DNA from: Crocinitomicaceae bacterium
GTDB taxonomy: Bacteria > Bacteroidota > Bacteroidia > Flavobacteriales_D > Crocinitomicaceae
NCBI GenBank assembly: GCA_022447585.1
Contig: JAKVAR010000009.1
Location: 741,133 to 805,132, forward strand
DNA length: 64,000 nucleotides
Direction: 5' to 3'
Positions within the stretch are counted from its first letter, which is position 1. Every line of letters begins with the position of its first letter. The notes beneath the pieces were generated by a model, which saw only the letters and a program-made list of their open reading frames with translations, had not been told where the DNA came from and ran no database searches. Of this stretch, positions 18,717 through 27,299 are shown in pieces. The translations under genes were made by a program, and so were the position numbers.

Positions 18717-19859
18717 TTAGTCCTTGAGAACGTTTCTTGAAATAACAATTTTTTGAACTTCAGACGTTCCCTCATAAATCTGAGTAATTTTCGCATCACG
18801 CATTAAACGTTCAACGTGATACTCTTTAACAAAACCATAACCACCGTGAATCTGCACAGCTTCAACAGTGTGCTCCATGGCAACTTTAGAAGCATACAAC
18901 TTAGCCATTGCAGACGATTGATCGTAGTTCTTACCCGTATCTTTATCAATTGCAGACTTATAAACCAATAATCTAGCAGCTTCAATATCAGTTGCCATAT
19001 CAGCTAGTTTAAACGCAATTGCTTGGTGCTTATATATCTCTTTACCAAAAGCTGAACGCTCTTTAGAGTAGGCTAATGACAACTCAAACGCACCAGCCGC
19101 GATCCCTAATGCTTGAGAAGCAATCCCAATTCTACCGCCAGAGAGAACTTTCATAGCGAATTTGAATCCAAAACCATCTTCACCAATTCTATTCTCTTTA
19201 GGAACCTTAACATCGTTAAACAACAAAGTATGAGTATCAGAACCTCTAATTCCCATTTTATCTTCTTTCGCACCAACAATAAACCCTTCCATTCCCCTTT
19301 CGACGATAAAAGCATTAATCCCTTTGTGACCAGCCTCAATATCAGTTTGAGCGATAACAAGGTATGTAGAAGCGGACGAACCATTAGTAATCCAGTTCTT
19401 CGTTCCATTCAACACGTAATGATCCCCATGGTCAATAGCAGTTGTTTTTTGCGAAGTTGCATCTGAGCCAGCTTCAGGCTCTGACAAACAAAAAGCTCCA
19501 ATTTTTTCACCTTTAGCTAGAGGAACGAGGAATTTTTGTTTTTGCTCTTCACTTCCAAATTTTTCAAGTCCCCAACAAACTAGGGAGTTGTTTACAGACA
19601 TACAAACAGAAGTAGAAGCATCTACCTTTGAAATCTCCTCCATCGCTAAAACATAAGAAAGTGTATCCATTCCCGAACCACCGTACTTAGGATCTACCAT
19701 CATACCAAGAAAACCAAGTTCTCCTAATTGACGAATTTCTTCAGCAGGGAATCTTTGTTCGTTATCTCTTTCGATAACACCTGGCTTCAATACGTTTTGA
19801 GCAAAATCTCTAGCTGCCTCTTTAACAGCCAAATGCTCTTCTGATAATTCAAATTTCAT
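18717..19859 (-). CDS. Acyl-CoA dehydrogenase
   Basis: FAD enzyme that introduces the alpha-beta double bond in acyl-CoA, first step of beta-oxidation. The 380 aa form from the ATG at 19859 matches the family start ([19 protein letters not shown]). A longer in-frame start at 19892 falls inside the -7 box 19890-19897 and is rejected. Signatures are [14 protein letters not shown] (about 120-133), [31 protein letters not shown] and the catalytic Glu in [10 protein letters not shown] near the end. The pattern resembles short/medium-chain (butyryl-type) enzymes; exact chain length is not readable. No electron-transfer flavoprotein genes lie nearby. Confidence 0.95.
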   Translation of the reverse strand: MKFELSEEHLAVKEAARDFAQNVLKPGVIERDNEQRFPAEEIRQLGELGFLGMMVDPKYGGSGMDTLSYVLAMEEISKVDASTSVCMSVNNSLVCWGLEKFGSEEQKQKFLVPLAKGEKIGAFCLSEPEAGSDATSQKTTAIDHGDHYVLNGTKNWITNGSSASTYLVIAQTDIEAGHKGINAFIVERGMEGFIVGAKEDKMGIRGSDTHTLLFNDVKVPKENRIGEDGFGFKFAMKVLSGGRIGIASQALGIAAGAFELSLAYSKERSAFGKEIYKHQAIAFKLADMATDIEAARLLVYKSAIDKDTGKNYDQSSAMAKLYASKVAMEHTVEAVQIHGGYGFVKEYHVERLMRDAKITQIYEGTSEVQKIVISRNVLKD

Positions 19860-19889
19860 ACTAGACGGTTTAATCTTATTTGCAATTAA

Positions 19890-19897
19890 CAAATTTA
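19890..19897 (-). promoter_or_regulatory. Promoter -7 box for the acyl-CoA dehydrogenase gene
   Basis: Minus-strand TAAATTTG, 30 bases before the ATG at 19859; it excludes the upstream start at 19892. Confidence 0.5.
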
Positions 19898-19931
19898 ACG
19901 CTTTAATTTAATTTTTTACCTTTAAATCGCA

Positions 19932-20999
19932 ATGAGTTCGTATACAATTTTAGGATTAATGTCAGGCACTTCAATGGATGGTCTTGATATCTCGCATGTA
20001 AATTTTAAAATTAAAGATAACGGCAAAATAGAATTCACTGTAAATCAATGCAAAACGTACCCCTACTCAAAATACACACTAAACAAACTGCGGAGAAGTA
20101 AAAATCTAAACACAGAAGAAATATTAGTCCTTGATAAAGAATTGGGATTAATTTTCGCTCAAAAAGTAAATGAATTTTTGAGTAAAAATAAAATTGAGAA
20201 GAATTCGATAGATGCAATTGCTTCCCATGGACATACAATTCATCATCAACCTCAAAACGGCTTCACACAACAAATTGGCTGTGGTGACACCATCGCATTT
20301 AAAACTGGCATCAAAGTCATTAATGACTTTAGACAAAAAGATGTTATTGCGGGAGGGCAAGGAGCTCCTTTAGTCCCTATTGGAGATAAATTATTATTTG
20401 GAGATACAGCGGAGGCTTATCTGAACATAGGTGGATTCACTAATATCTGCATTCCTCGAAAAAAAACAATTGCATTTGATATTTGTCCTGGTAATCTTCC
20501 GCTCAATGAAATTGTAAATAAAATTGGATTAGAATATGATAAAGATGGCGAATTAGCTCGGTCTGGTGAAATTAATTCCGAGATATTGGAAAGATTGAAC
20601 AGTCTCGACTACTATTCTCGTGAGAAACACAAATCACTTGGAACTGAATGGTTAGAAGATAAATTCACACCTCTACTCCACTCAATAAAAAAAGAGGAAG
20701 ATAAATTGAGAACAATTGTGGAACATATCGCTATTCAGGTTTCAAAAATAGTTGTCCAACATAAAATCAAAAGTCTATTCATTACAGGTGGTGGTGCTTT
20801 CAACTCGTTTTTAATTGGCCAAATTGACAAAAATATTGAGGCCAAAATCATACTACCACCTGCAACAATTATCGACTTCAAAGAAGCACTTGTATTTGCT
20901 TTTTTAGGGATGCGATTTTTAAGAAACGAAATCAATTGTTTAAGCATTGTCACGGGGGCATCAAAAGACACTATAGGTGGAGTACTTCACCTACCTTGA
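19932..20999 (+). CDS. anmK: Anhydro-N-acetylmuramic acid kinase
   Basis: Phosphorylates and opens 1,6-anhydro-MurNAc released by lytic transglycosylases, returning it to cell-wall recycling. The ATP-binding opening GLMSGTSMDGLDISHV at 9-24 is diagnostic; HGHTIHHQPQ, GDTIAFKTGIKVINDFRQKDV, GAPLVPIGDKLLF, NIGGFTNI and ITGGGAFN follow in family order. At 355 aa it is slightly shorter than E. coli AnmK (369). It is divergent from the acyl-CoA dehydrogenase gene; a -7-like TACCTTTA ends 7 bases before its ATG. Confidence 0.95.
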   Translation: MSSYTILGLMSGTSMDGLDISHVNFKIKDNGKIEFTVNQCKTYPYSKYTLNKLRRSKNLNTEEILVLDKELGLIFAQKVNEFLSKNKIEKNSIDAIASHGHTIHHQPQNGFTQQIGCGDTIAFKTGIKVINDFRQKDVIAGGQGAPLVPIGDKLLFGDTAEAYLNIGGFTNICIPRKKTIAFDICPGNLPLNEIVNKIGLEYDKDGELARSGEINSEILERLNSLDYYSREKHKSLGTEWLEDKFTPLLHSIKKEEDKLRTIVEHIAIQVSKIVVQHKIKSLFITGGGAFNSFLIGQIDKNIEAKIILPPATIIDFKEALVFAFLGMRFLRNEINCLSIVTGASKDTIGGVLHLP

Positions 21000-21072
21000 A
21001 ATTGTCAATAATTGTGTTCGTAACTCCAAAAATAAATGTGTTTTACTGCTTATTTAGGTTTAAATACTTTAT

Positions 21073-21080
21073 TAACTTTG
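21073..21080 (+). promoter_or_regulatory. Promoter -7 box for the glutamate dehydrogenase-family gene
   Basis: TAACTTTG matches TAnnTTTG, 23 bases before the ATG at 21104. Confidence 0.5.
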
Positions 21081-21103
21081 CCTACCTGAAAATTTAAGAA
21101 TTA

Positions 21104-22333
21104 ATGAAAGATCTATTAGAAAGATTTGAGAATAAACAACCTGAAATTGTCTTTGAATGGAAAGATGCTGAAACTGAAGCTGAAGGTTGGGTTGTAATTA
21201 ATTCATTACGTGGTGGAGCTGCCGGAGGTGGTACACGAATGAGAAAAGGACTTGACAAAAGAGAAGTTGAATCCCTTGCTAAAACAATGGAAGTTAAATT
21301 TACAGTAGCTGGGCCTGCCATTGGCGGCGCAAAATCAGGAATCAACTTTGATCCAAGAGACCCGAGAAAAGAAGGTGTTTTAAGAAGATGGTATGCTGCG
21401 GTTACACCTCTTTTGAAACACTATTATGGAACTGGTGGTGATTTAAATGTTGATGAAATTCATGAAGTTATTCCTATCACCGAAGACTGTGGAGTTTGGC
21501 ACCCTCAAGAGGGTGTTTTCAATGGTCATTTTCAGCCAAGAGATGCTCAAAAAATTAACAGAATAGGTCAATTACGACAAGGAGTTCTTAAGGTGATTGA
21601 AGACGACCAATACTCTCCAGAAGTCAGTCGTAAATATGTTGTTGCTGACATGATTACTGGCTATGGTGTGGCAGAATCCATCAAGCACTTTTATGACCTG
21701 TACGGAGGAAACGTAAAAGAGAAACGTGTTATCGTGCAAGGATGGGGCAATGTGGGGTCGGCAGGAGCTTATTACTTAGCGCAACAAGGAGCCAAGGTTG
21801 TTGGTATCATCGATAGAGTTGGAGGATTAATTAACGAAGAAGGTTTCTCCTTAGAAGAAATTAGAGAATTCTTTCTTACTAAGGATGGAAACGCGTTGAA
21901 TGCCCCTAATATGCTATCTTATGACGATATTAACAGTAAAATATGGGATTTAAATGCAGAAGTGTTTATTCCATGTGCTGGTTCTAGAATGATTACAGAA
22001 GATCAATTGGACAGAATGATTGCAACAGGAATGGAAGTTATTTCTGCCGGTGCAAATGTTCCTTTCGCTGATCCTGAAATTTTCTTTGGTCAAATTGCTG
22101 ATAAAGCTGATAATAACATTACCGTTATTCCTGATTTCATTTCAAACTGTGGTATGGCGAGAGTATTTGCCTATCTGATGAGTAACGACCTTGACAAGCT
22201 AACAGACGAAGGAATCTTTAATGATACAAGTAAAACAATTGAAAAAGCTCTTCGCGATGCACAAGCAAAGAATCCGTCTAAACTTGGCCTTTCTAAAACA
22301 GCATTCGAAATCGCTTTAAATCATTTAGTATAA
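21104..22333 (+). CDS. Glu/Leu/Phe/Val dehydrogenase family enzyme
   Basis: Oxidative deamination of an amino acid (probably glutamate) with NAD(P). The dimerisation domain has GGAAGGGTRM and the catalytic-Lys motif AGPAIGGAKSGI (about 68-79); TGGDLNVDE carries the family Asp region. The Rossmann fold begins VQGWGNVGSAGAYYL (about 210-224) with AKVVGIIDRVGG after it, and the C-terminal VIPDFISNCGMARVF is a conserved hinge. Length is 409 aa. Sequence alone does not separate glutamate from branched-chain substrates. nhaD follows by 30 bases on the same strand. Confidence 0.9.
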   Translation: MKDLLERFENKQPEIVFEWKDAETEAEGWVVINSLRGGAAGGGTRMRKGLDKREVESLAKTMEVKFTVAGPAIGGAKSGINFDPRDPRKEGVLRRWYAAVTPLLKHYYGTGGDLNVDEIHEVIPITEDCGVWHPQEGVFNGHFQPRDAQKINRIGQLRQGVLKVIEDDQYSPEVSRKYVVADMITGYGVAESIKHFYDLYGGNVKEKRVIVQGWGNVGSAGAYYLAQQGAKVVGIIDRVGGLINEEGFSLEEIREFFLTKDGNALNAPNMLSYDDINSKIWDLNAEVFIPCAGSRMITEDQLDRMIATGMEVISAGANVPFADPEIFFGQIADKADNNITVIPDFISNCGMARVFAYLMSNDLDKLTDEGIFNDTSKTIEKALRDAQAKNPSKLGLSKTAFEIALNHLV

Positions 22334-22363
22334 ACCAAAATATAAAACTAAACTACTAAACTC

Positions 22364-23737
22364 ATGGAAATTTTTATCGTTTCGGTATTCGCTCTTGGTT
22401 ATCTGGCAATAACATTAGAGCATAACTTAAAAATTGATAAGTTAATACCTGCACTAGTTATGATGGCACTTGCTTGGGCAGGAATCGCTTTTGGACTAGA
22501 CAATTTTGAATTTTGGTTCGATAGCCATAACAGCATGATGGTTCCTGGATTTAGCGATCTCCCCCTTCATGCAGATCATGGCGCTCATGGGGGACATGGC
22601 ATTGCGGATAAAGCAGGTTGGTTAGAAGGAACTTTGTTGCATCATTTTGGTAAAACTTGTGAGATCCTAATTTTCCTTGTAGGGGCAATGACAATTGTAG
22701 AGATAGTAGATCATTTTAACGGTTTTCAAACAATTAAAAGAATTATTAAAACAAACAAAAAGTCGACCCTATTATGGATTGTTTGTACCTTAGGATTCAT
22801 CCTTTCTGCGATCATTGATAACCTTACTGCAACAATTGTTTTAATAACAATATTGCGTAAAATCATTAAAGATAAAAATCTTAGAATGTGGTACGCAGGT
22901 TTGATAATTGTAGCTGCAAATGCTGGTGGAGCATGGTCTCCTATTGGTGACGTTACGACAACAATGCTTTGGATGGGTGATAAGGTTACTGCTGGTCAGT
23001 TAATCGTAAAATTATTAATACCTTCAGTTGTTTGTATGATTATCCCTACGGCACTAGCGACTTTTTTACCAATATTTAAAGGAGAGTTTGAATCACCTTC
23101 TGAAGAAGAGAAAGTTAGTAAGCACGGAACTAAGATGTTAATCATTGGATTAAGTATGATTGTTTTCGTTCCGATATTTAAAACTGTAACACATTTACCT
23201 CCTTATATAGGAATGATGCTTTCTTTAGGTATCGTTTCATTAGTTGCTGAATTTGTTTCAAACAGAGAGTTAACGTTAACAACTATCGAAAATCATGGTC
23301 ATGAGCACGGCCCAACATTTAGAGCTTTAAGTAAAATTGAGATGCCATCCATCCTTTTCTTCTTGGGAATCTTAATGACAGTTGCAGCGCTAGAATCACT
23401 TGGATTAATTTTCATGTTTGGTAATAATGTTGTTGACTCTGGTATAAATATTGATTTGTTCGTTACGCTGTTAGGTATAGGTTCTGCTATTATTGATAAT
23501 GTTCCTTTAGTTGCTGCTTCAATGGGAATGTTCCAAGAAGCTTCGGACTCAACAATCTGGCACTTTATTGCATATGCCGCAGGTACTGGAGGAAGTATGT
23601 TGATCATTGGATCAGCTGCAGGCGTTGTAGCGATGGGTATGGAAAAAATTTCATTCTTTTGGTACTTTAAAAAGATTACATGGTTAGCATTAATTGGATA
23701 CGTTGCAGGTGCGGCTGTTTTCGTTTTAATGCGATAA
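22364..23737 (+). CDS. nhaD: NhaD-type sodium:proton antiporter
   Basis: Inner-membrane Na+(Li+)/H+ antiporter of the ion-transporter superfamily. The 457 aa protein has about 11-13 hydrophobic helices. Family motifs are the IIDNLTATIVLI segment (about 146-157), NAGGAWSPIGDVTTTMLW (about 187-204), the second IIDNVPLVAASMGMF and YAAGTGGSMLIIGSAAGV. An unusual loop after the second helix (about 66-77) is His-rich, HADHGAHGGHGI, and a second, HGHEHG, lies near 306; these could sense pH or bind metal (inference). The start follows the dehydrogenase gene by 30 bases; the exbB-type gene follows by 30, so one transcript is possible. Confidence 0.93.
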   Translation: MEIFIVSVFALGYLAITLEHNLKIDKLIPALVMMALAWAGIAFGLDNFEFWFDSHNSMMVPGFSDLPLHADHGAHGGHGIADKAGWLEGTLLHHFGKTCEILIFLVGAMTIVEIVDHFNGFQTIKRIIKTNKKSTLLWIVCTLGFILSAIIDNLTATIVLITILRKIIKDKNLRMWYAGLIIVAANAGGAWSPIGDVTTTMLWMGDKVTAGQLIVKLLIPSVVCMIIPTALATFLPIFKGEFESPSEEEKVSKHGTKMLIIGLSMIVFVPIFKTVTHLPPYIGMMLSLGIVSLVAEFVSNRELTLTTIENHGHEHGPTFRALSKIEMPSILFFLGILMTVAALESLGLIFMFGNNVVDSGINIDLFVTLLGIGSAIIDNVPLVAASMGMFQEASDSTIWHFIAYAAGTGGSMLIIGSAAGVVAMGMEKISFFWYFKKITWLALIGYVAGAAVFVLMR

Positions 23738-23767
23738 TATTATAAAAAACTAAACGTTTAAGAAATT

Positions 23768-24460
23768 ATGAGTTTATCATTCTTACTTCAAATTGAAACA
23801 GTAGGTGAATCTTCAACAGGTGTTAAAGATGTTCCATTATGGGAAATCATTGGAGCTTCTAGTCAAGGTTTTGGATTAATCATCAATGTGATTCTTGCCC
23901 TAATGTTAGGTTACGCAATTTTTATTTTCGTGGAACGATTCTTAGCGTTAAGAAAAGCAACAAAAGAAGAGCAAGGCTTCATCGCAAAAATTAAGGACTA
24001 CATATTGGATGGGAAAATTGACTCAGCAAAAGATTATTGCTCAAGATCGCAAGCTCCTTCTGCAAGAATGATTGAAAAAGGAATTTCAAGACTTGGAAAA
24101 CCAATCGAAAGTATATCTGCATCTATAGAAAATGCGGCAAAATTAGAGATCCTTCGTTTAGAACAACGTCTAAGCTTTTTAGCGACTGCTGCGGGCGCTG
24201 CTCCAATGATTGGATTCTTAGGTACTACGGTTGGTATGGTTATGGTATTCATTGATTTACAAAATGCAACGTCTTTAGAATTGAAAATTATTGCTCCTGG
24301 AATTATGACAGCAATGATTACTACCGTAGCTGGTTTGATTGTAGGGATTGTAGCATATGTAGGATACAACTTCTTAGTAGCAAAAATTGGTAAAGTTGTG
24401 TACCAAATGGAAAATGATGCGTTAGACTTCATGGACCTGTTACACGAACCTGGTAAATAG
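23768..24460 (+). CDS. exbB: ExbB/TolQ/MotA-family proton channel
   Basis: Inner-membrane proton-channel subunit which, with an ExbD protein, uses the proton motive force to drive TonB. The 230 aa sequence has three transmembrane helices (about 31-54, 132-158 and 174-202) and a cytoplasmic domain after the first. The conserved region LATAAGAAPMIGFLGTTVGMV and PGIMTAMITTVAGLIVGI place the pore residues. exbD follows by 5 bases and a tonB-like gene by 2 more, forming one operon. Its start is ATG with no strong Shine-Dalgarno sequence, as is usual in this group. Confidence 0.93.
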   Translation: MSLSFLLQIETVGESSTGVKDVPLWEIIGASSQGFGLIINVILALMLGYAIFIFVERFLALRKATKEEQGFIAKIKDYILDGKIDSAKDYCSRSQAPSARMIEKGISRLGKPIESISASIENAAKLEILRLEQRLSFLATAAGAAPMIGFLGTTVGMVMVFIDLQNATSLELKIIAPGIMTAMITTVAGLIVGIVAYVGYNFLVAKIGKVVYQMENDALDFMDLLHEPGK

Positions 24461-24465
24461 AAACT

Positions 24466-24876
24466 ATGGAATTAGGCTCAAGAAATAAAATTAAAGTTGA
24501 AGGAGGAATGGCTTCGATGACCGATTTGGTCTTCTTGTTATTGATCTTTTTCATCATTATGAGTTTGATGAGTAATAATCAAACTCCAATTGACTTGCCT
24601 GAAGCTGCAGAAACTTTACCATCTGTTTCTGATCCGTTAGAAGCCACTGTAATTATTACAGAAGATAATAGATACGTAGTGATGCCAGGAGGTTCAATGG
24701 ACCAACCAATGGACTACGAGGACATCCGAGAAATTACAGCTGCTGTCGTTGAAAAATCGGGAAAAATGAAACTTAAGGTAGCTGGGCATCGTAAAGCAAG
24801 TTATGAAGCAGTATTTAATGTACTTGCTTTGTCGCAAGCAAATGGATGGGATCCAGTATTAGCATATGATAAATAA
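24466..24876 (+). CDS. exbD: ExbD/TolR-family protein
   Basis: Second stator subunit of the TonB motor. The 136 aa protein has a short cytoplasmic N-terminus, one transmembrane helix (about 17-38) with the essential Asp of MTDLVFLLLIFFIIMS near residue 19, and a periplasmic TolR-like domain with DLPEAAET and the ITEDNRYVV strand. Overlap-free spacing of 5 and 2 bases to its neighbours shows one operon. Confidence 0.93.
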   Translation: MELGSRNKIKVEGGMASMTDLVFLLLIFFIIMSLMSNNQTPIDLPEAAETLPSVSDPLEATVIITEDNRYVVMPGGSMDQPMDYEDIREITAAVVEKSGKMKLKVAGHRKASYEAVFNVLALSQANGWDPVLAYDK

Positions 24877-24878
24877 AT

Positions 24879-25616
24879 ATGGCATCATTACCAATTGTAA
24901 ATAGCATTGACAGAAGAAACGGTATTATTGCTGCCGTCCTAAGTATGCTATTATTGTTGGTTTACCTCTTGTTTACGACTTTTGAAATGGCAGACCCTCC
25001 ACCACAAGATGTCATCGTAGAAGCTACTGCGGAATTCCCAGATGAAATAATCCTAAAGGAACTAAAAGTCGAAGGAGGATCTGGAGCGGGAAAACCAAAT
25101 GATGCACCAGTCGATGATCCTAAACCTCAAAATGAGCAGGTAATTACAAAACCAACAAATGAGGATACTCAGGTAAATACTGGACAGTCAAACACCACAA
25201 ATTCGGCAAATTCAGAAAACACAAATTCTACAACAACTCAGTCAAATGATCCTTTCGCTTCAGGAGGAGATGGAAACGGAAATGACGGCGGCTCAGGTGA
25301 TACATTCGGAGGAGATACTGGCACAGGTACATCCGGTAACAGCGGCTCGGGAGGCGGTTCGGGGAGAATAAGATTGAATGACCCTATAATTAACGATTTA
25401 CGCTCTAATGTGGACGTAACGATTCATTTGAAACTGACTATAGATGCAAATGGCAATGTTATTGCGGCATACAATATTAAAGCAAAAACAACTACTACGA
25501 ATCAAATATTGATAAATAAGGTAATTAATGAAGTGAAGAAACAGGTTAAATACAACAAAGAACCTGGCGCACCACTTGCTAAAGTTTTCATGCCTGTTAA
25601 CATCAAAGCTCAATAA
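24879..25616 (+). CDS. TonB-like energy transducer
   Basis: Transmits energy from the ExbB/ExbD motor to outer-membrane receptors. The 245 aa protein has a cytoplasmic start, one transmembrane helix (about 15-34, IIAAVLSMLLLLVYLLFTTF), a long low-complexity linker rich in Asn, Thr, Ser and Gly (about 65-165) and a small C-terminal domain with VDVTIHLKLTIDANGNVIAAYNI, which resembles the TonB/TolA type. The usual TonB sequence YPxxA is not visible, so a TolA-like role is possible. The 3' end overlaps the folC frame by 41 bases. Confidence 0.82.
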   Translation: MASLPIVNSIDRRNGIIAAVLSMLLLLVYLLFTTFEMADPPPQDVIVEATAEFPDEIILKELKVEGGSGAGKPNDAPVDDPKPQNEQVITKPTNEDTQVNTGQSNTTNSANSENTNSTTTQSNDPFASGGDGNGNDGGSGDTFGGDTGTGTSGNSGSGGGSGRIRLNDPIINDLRSNVDVTIHLKLTIDANGNVIAAYNIKAKTTTTNQILINKVINEVKKQVKYNKEPGAPLAKVFMPVNIKAQ

Positions 25617-26835
25617 AGACTATTTAGAAGCTACCGGCTGGCTTTTTAAACAATTTCCTTCGTACCAAATAATGGGGGAAAAGGCCTTTAAGCCTACACT
25701 TAAAAATAGTTTAGAAATCGCAAGATTTTTAGGGTATCCAGAAAAAGAATTAAAACTTGTTCATGTTGCAGGTAGTAATGGAAAAGGATCTACTTCTTCC
25801 ATGTTAGCGTCATCTCTAACTGAAGCTGGATATAAAGTTGGTTTGTTTACCTCTCCTCATATAAAAGATTATACAGAGCGTATTCGAATCAATGGAGAGC
25901 AAATCCCAGTGGAGTTCGTTGTTCAATTCATTAGAAAGATTAAAAGCGTTTCATTTAATTTTTCACCTTCTTTTTTCGAAATAACCTTAGGACTTGCACT
26001 CGACTATTTTAAAGCTGCAAATTGCGATATATGCATTATTGAAACAGGCTTAGGTGGACGATTCGATGCGACAAACATCATCTCCCCTATCTTAAGTATT
26101 ATAACAAATATAAGCCTGGAACATACAGATATGCTCGGAGATACCATAGAGCTTATAGCCAAAGAAAAAGCAGGAATCATTAAACCAAAAACTCCCGTTG
26201 CATTAGGTAAAATGAAGCAAGAAGCCCTAGATGTTATGATAGATACTGCGAATAAAAAGAATTGTCAAATTTTCCTTAGTAATTTAGAAGAGCAAAAAGA
26301 ATATGACCTGCCACTATTAGGAGATTATCAAAAGGAAAATCTTTCAACTGTAATAACCTCGCTCAAAGTATTAAAAGGTCTTGGTTTTAAGGTGAATAAA
26401 CATCAAATTGACCTAGGACTTCAGAAACTAACAAAAAACACAGGTTTTGCAGGAAGACTTCAACTAATCTCTTCATCACCAAGAGTAATTCATGATGTTT
26501 CTCATAACCCAGATGGAATAAAAGCTTCTTTAGAAACAATATATAATTCAACGCAAGGAGATCTTCATATTATCTATGGAACAAGTGGAGATAAGGATCT
26601 TTTAAGTTCAATTGCACTGTTCCCTGAAAAAGCCAGACTATATTTTACCGAATTCTCCAATCCGAGAACGGCAAAAATAGAAGAGTTAAGGTCAATTTCT
26701 GATCAGTTTGTCTTTATGGATAAGATTTTTTTTAACGATCCTAAATTAGCATTACAAACTGCAAAAGATTGTGCTTCAACGCGTGACACAATATTGGTAA
26801 TCGGTTCATTCTTCTTGATCTCTGATTTTTTGTAA
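25576..26835 (+). CDS. folC: Folylpolyglutamate synthase / dihydrofolate synthase
   Basis: Mur-ligase-like enzyme that adds glutamate to dihydropteroate and to folates. P-loop VHVAGSNGKGSTSS (about 63-76), the FTSPHIKDYTERIRINGE segment, IIETGLGGRFDATN, ITNISLEHTDMLGDT with the carbamoylated-lysine region KEKAGIIKP, and the C-terminal HDVSHNPDG are present. No ATG precedes the conserved start; the only usual start codons are TTG at 25576 or CTG at 25594, both inside the tonB-like gene, so folC overlaps it and is probably translationally coupled. The residue stretch DYLEATGWLFKQFPSYQ should be coded. Length is 419 aa. Confidence 0.92.
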   Translation: MLKFSCLLTSKLNKDYLEATGWLFKQFPSYQIMGEKAFKPTLKNSLEIARFLGYPEKELKLVHVAGSNGKGSTSSMLASSLTEAGYKVGLFTSPHIKDYTERIRINGEQIPVEFVVQFIRKIKSVSFNFSPSFFEITLGLALDYFKAANCDICIIETGLGGRFDATNIISPILSIITNISLEHTDMLGDTIELIAKEKAGIIKPKTPVALGKMKQEALDVMIDTANKKNCQIFLSNLEEQKEYDLPLLGDYQKENLSTVITSLKVLKGLGFKVNKHQIDLGLQKLTKNTGFAGRLQLISSSPRVIHDVSHNPDGIKASLETIYNSTQGDLHIIYGTSGDKDLLSSIALFPEKARLYFTEFSNPRTAKIEELRSISDQFVFMDKIFFNDPKLALQTAKDCASTRDTILVIGSFFLISDFL

Positions 26836-26852
26836 TTTTTTTAACTTTTTAC

Positions 26853-26882
26853 TTGTCAATAGGAATTTTCACCTTATATTTG
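26853..26882 (+). promoter_or_regulatory. Promoter of the tRNA-Val pair
   Basis: TTG (26853-26855, in the context TTGTCAAT), 19-base spacer, and TATATTTG (26875-26882), a full match to TTG-N19-TAnnTTTG. The tRNA starts 33 bases after the box. Confidence 0.75.
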
Positions 26883-26914
26883 CCAACCGAAAGTGGTAAA
26901 CGAATCACTAAAAT

Positions 26915-26989
26915 GGGAGATTAGCTCAGTTGGTTTAGAGCACCTGCCTTACAAGCAGGGGGTCACTGGTTCGAATCCAGTATTTCCCA
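26915..26989 (+). tRNA. tRNA-Val (anticodon TAC), copy 1
   Basis: 75 nt with complete cloverleaf: acceptor GGGAGAT / ATTTCCC (one G-T pair), D-arm with AGCTCAGTTGG, anticodon stem CCTGC / GCAGG with loop CTTACAA (anticodon TAC), and T-arm CTGG TTCGAAT CCAG. The discriminator is A and the CCA end is not encoded. Copy 2 is identical. Confidence 0.97.
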
Positions 26990-26992
26990 CAT

Positions 26993-27020
26993 AAACCTCG
27001 ACTTAAGTTGAGGTTTTTTA
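26993..27020 (+). terminator. Terminator-like hairpin between the two tRNA-Val genes
   Basis: AAACCTC-GACTTAAGTT-GAGGTTT, nearly a complete palindrome, followed by a run of T. It would end transcription from the first promoter before copy 2. Confidence 0.75.
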
Positions 27021-27067
27021 TTGAAATTGCATCATACACAAACGTTAAGTATTAAAACACTTAAAAA

Positions 27068-27142
27068 GGGAGATTAGCTCAGTTGGTTTAGAGCACCTGC
27101 CTTACAAGCAGGGGGTCACTGGTTCGAATCCAGTATTTCCCA
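27068..27142 (+). tRNA. tRNA-Val (anticodon TAC), copy 2
   Basis: Base-for-base identical to the copy at 26915-26989, 78 bases downstream of its end. No full TAnnTTTG promoter is seen in the gap; it would depend on readthrough of the hairpin at 26993-27020 or on a divergent promoter. Confidence 0.97.
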
Positions 27143-27147
27143 CAGAT

Positions 27148-27178
27148 AGCTTCATCATATTGGTGAAGCTTTTTTTTT
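27148..27178 (+). terminator. Terminator after tRNA-Val copy 2
   Basis: Stem AGCTTCA / TGAAGCT, loop TCATATTGG, and a run of nine T. Confidence 0.85.
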
Positions 27179-27211
27179 GCATTTAATTAAGTCCGCTCTA
27201 ACGTTTGACTT

Positions 27212-27256
27212 GTCAAAGCTTAACTTTGACGGTTCGAATCTAGTATGTTATTTCCA
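27212..27256 (+). pseudogene. Decayed 3' end of a tRNA-Val-like gene
   Basis: GGTTCGAATCTAGTAT (27231-27246) matches the T-arm and following bases of the two intact tRNA-Val genes with one change; then TATTTCCAAC resembles the acceptor 3' strand with a 3-base insertion. Just before it is a perfect inverted repeat GTCAAAG / CTTTGAC (27212-27230). No 5' half, D-arm or anticodon arm is present, so it cannot be a working tRNA. It may be a leftover of a third copy or of a mobile element once inserted at the tRNA. Confidence 0.6.
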
Positions 27257-27299
27257 ACTATTAAATTACGTCAAGAACCCATTCCTAACTTATTAAACT

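Noticed and set aside
19860..19892. Longer acyl-CoA dehydrogenase start at 19892
   Set aside because: It falls in the -7 box 19890-19897; the family start is the ATG at 19859.
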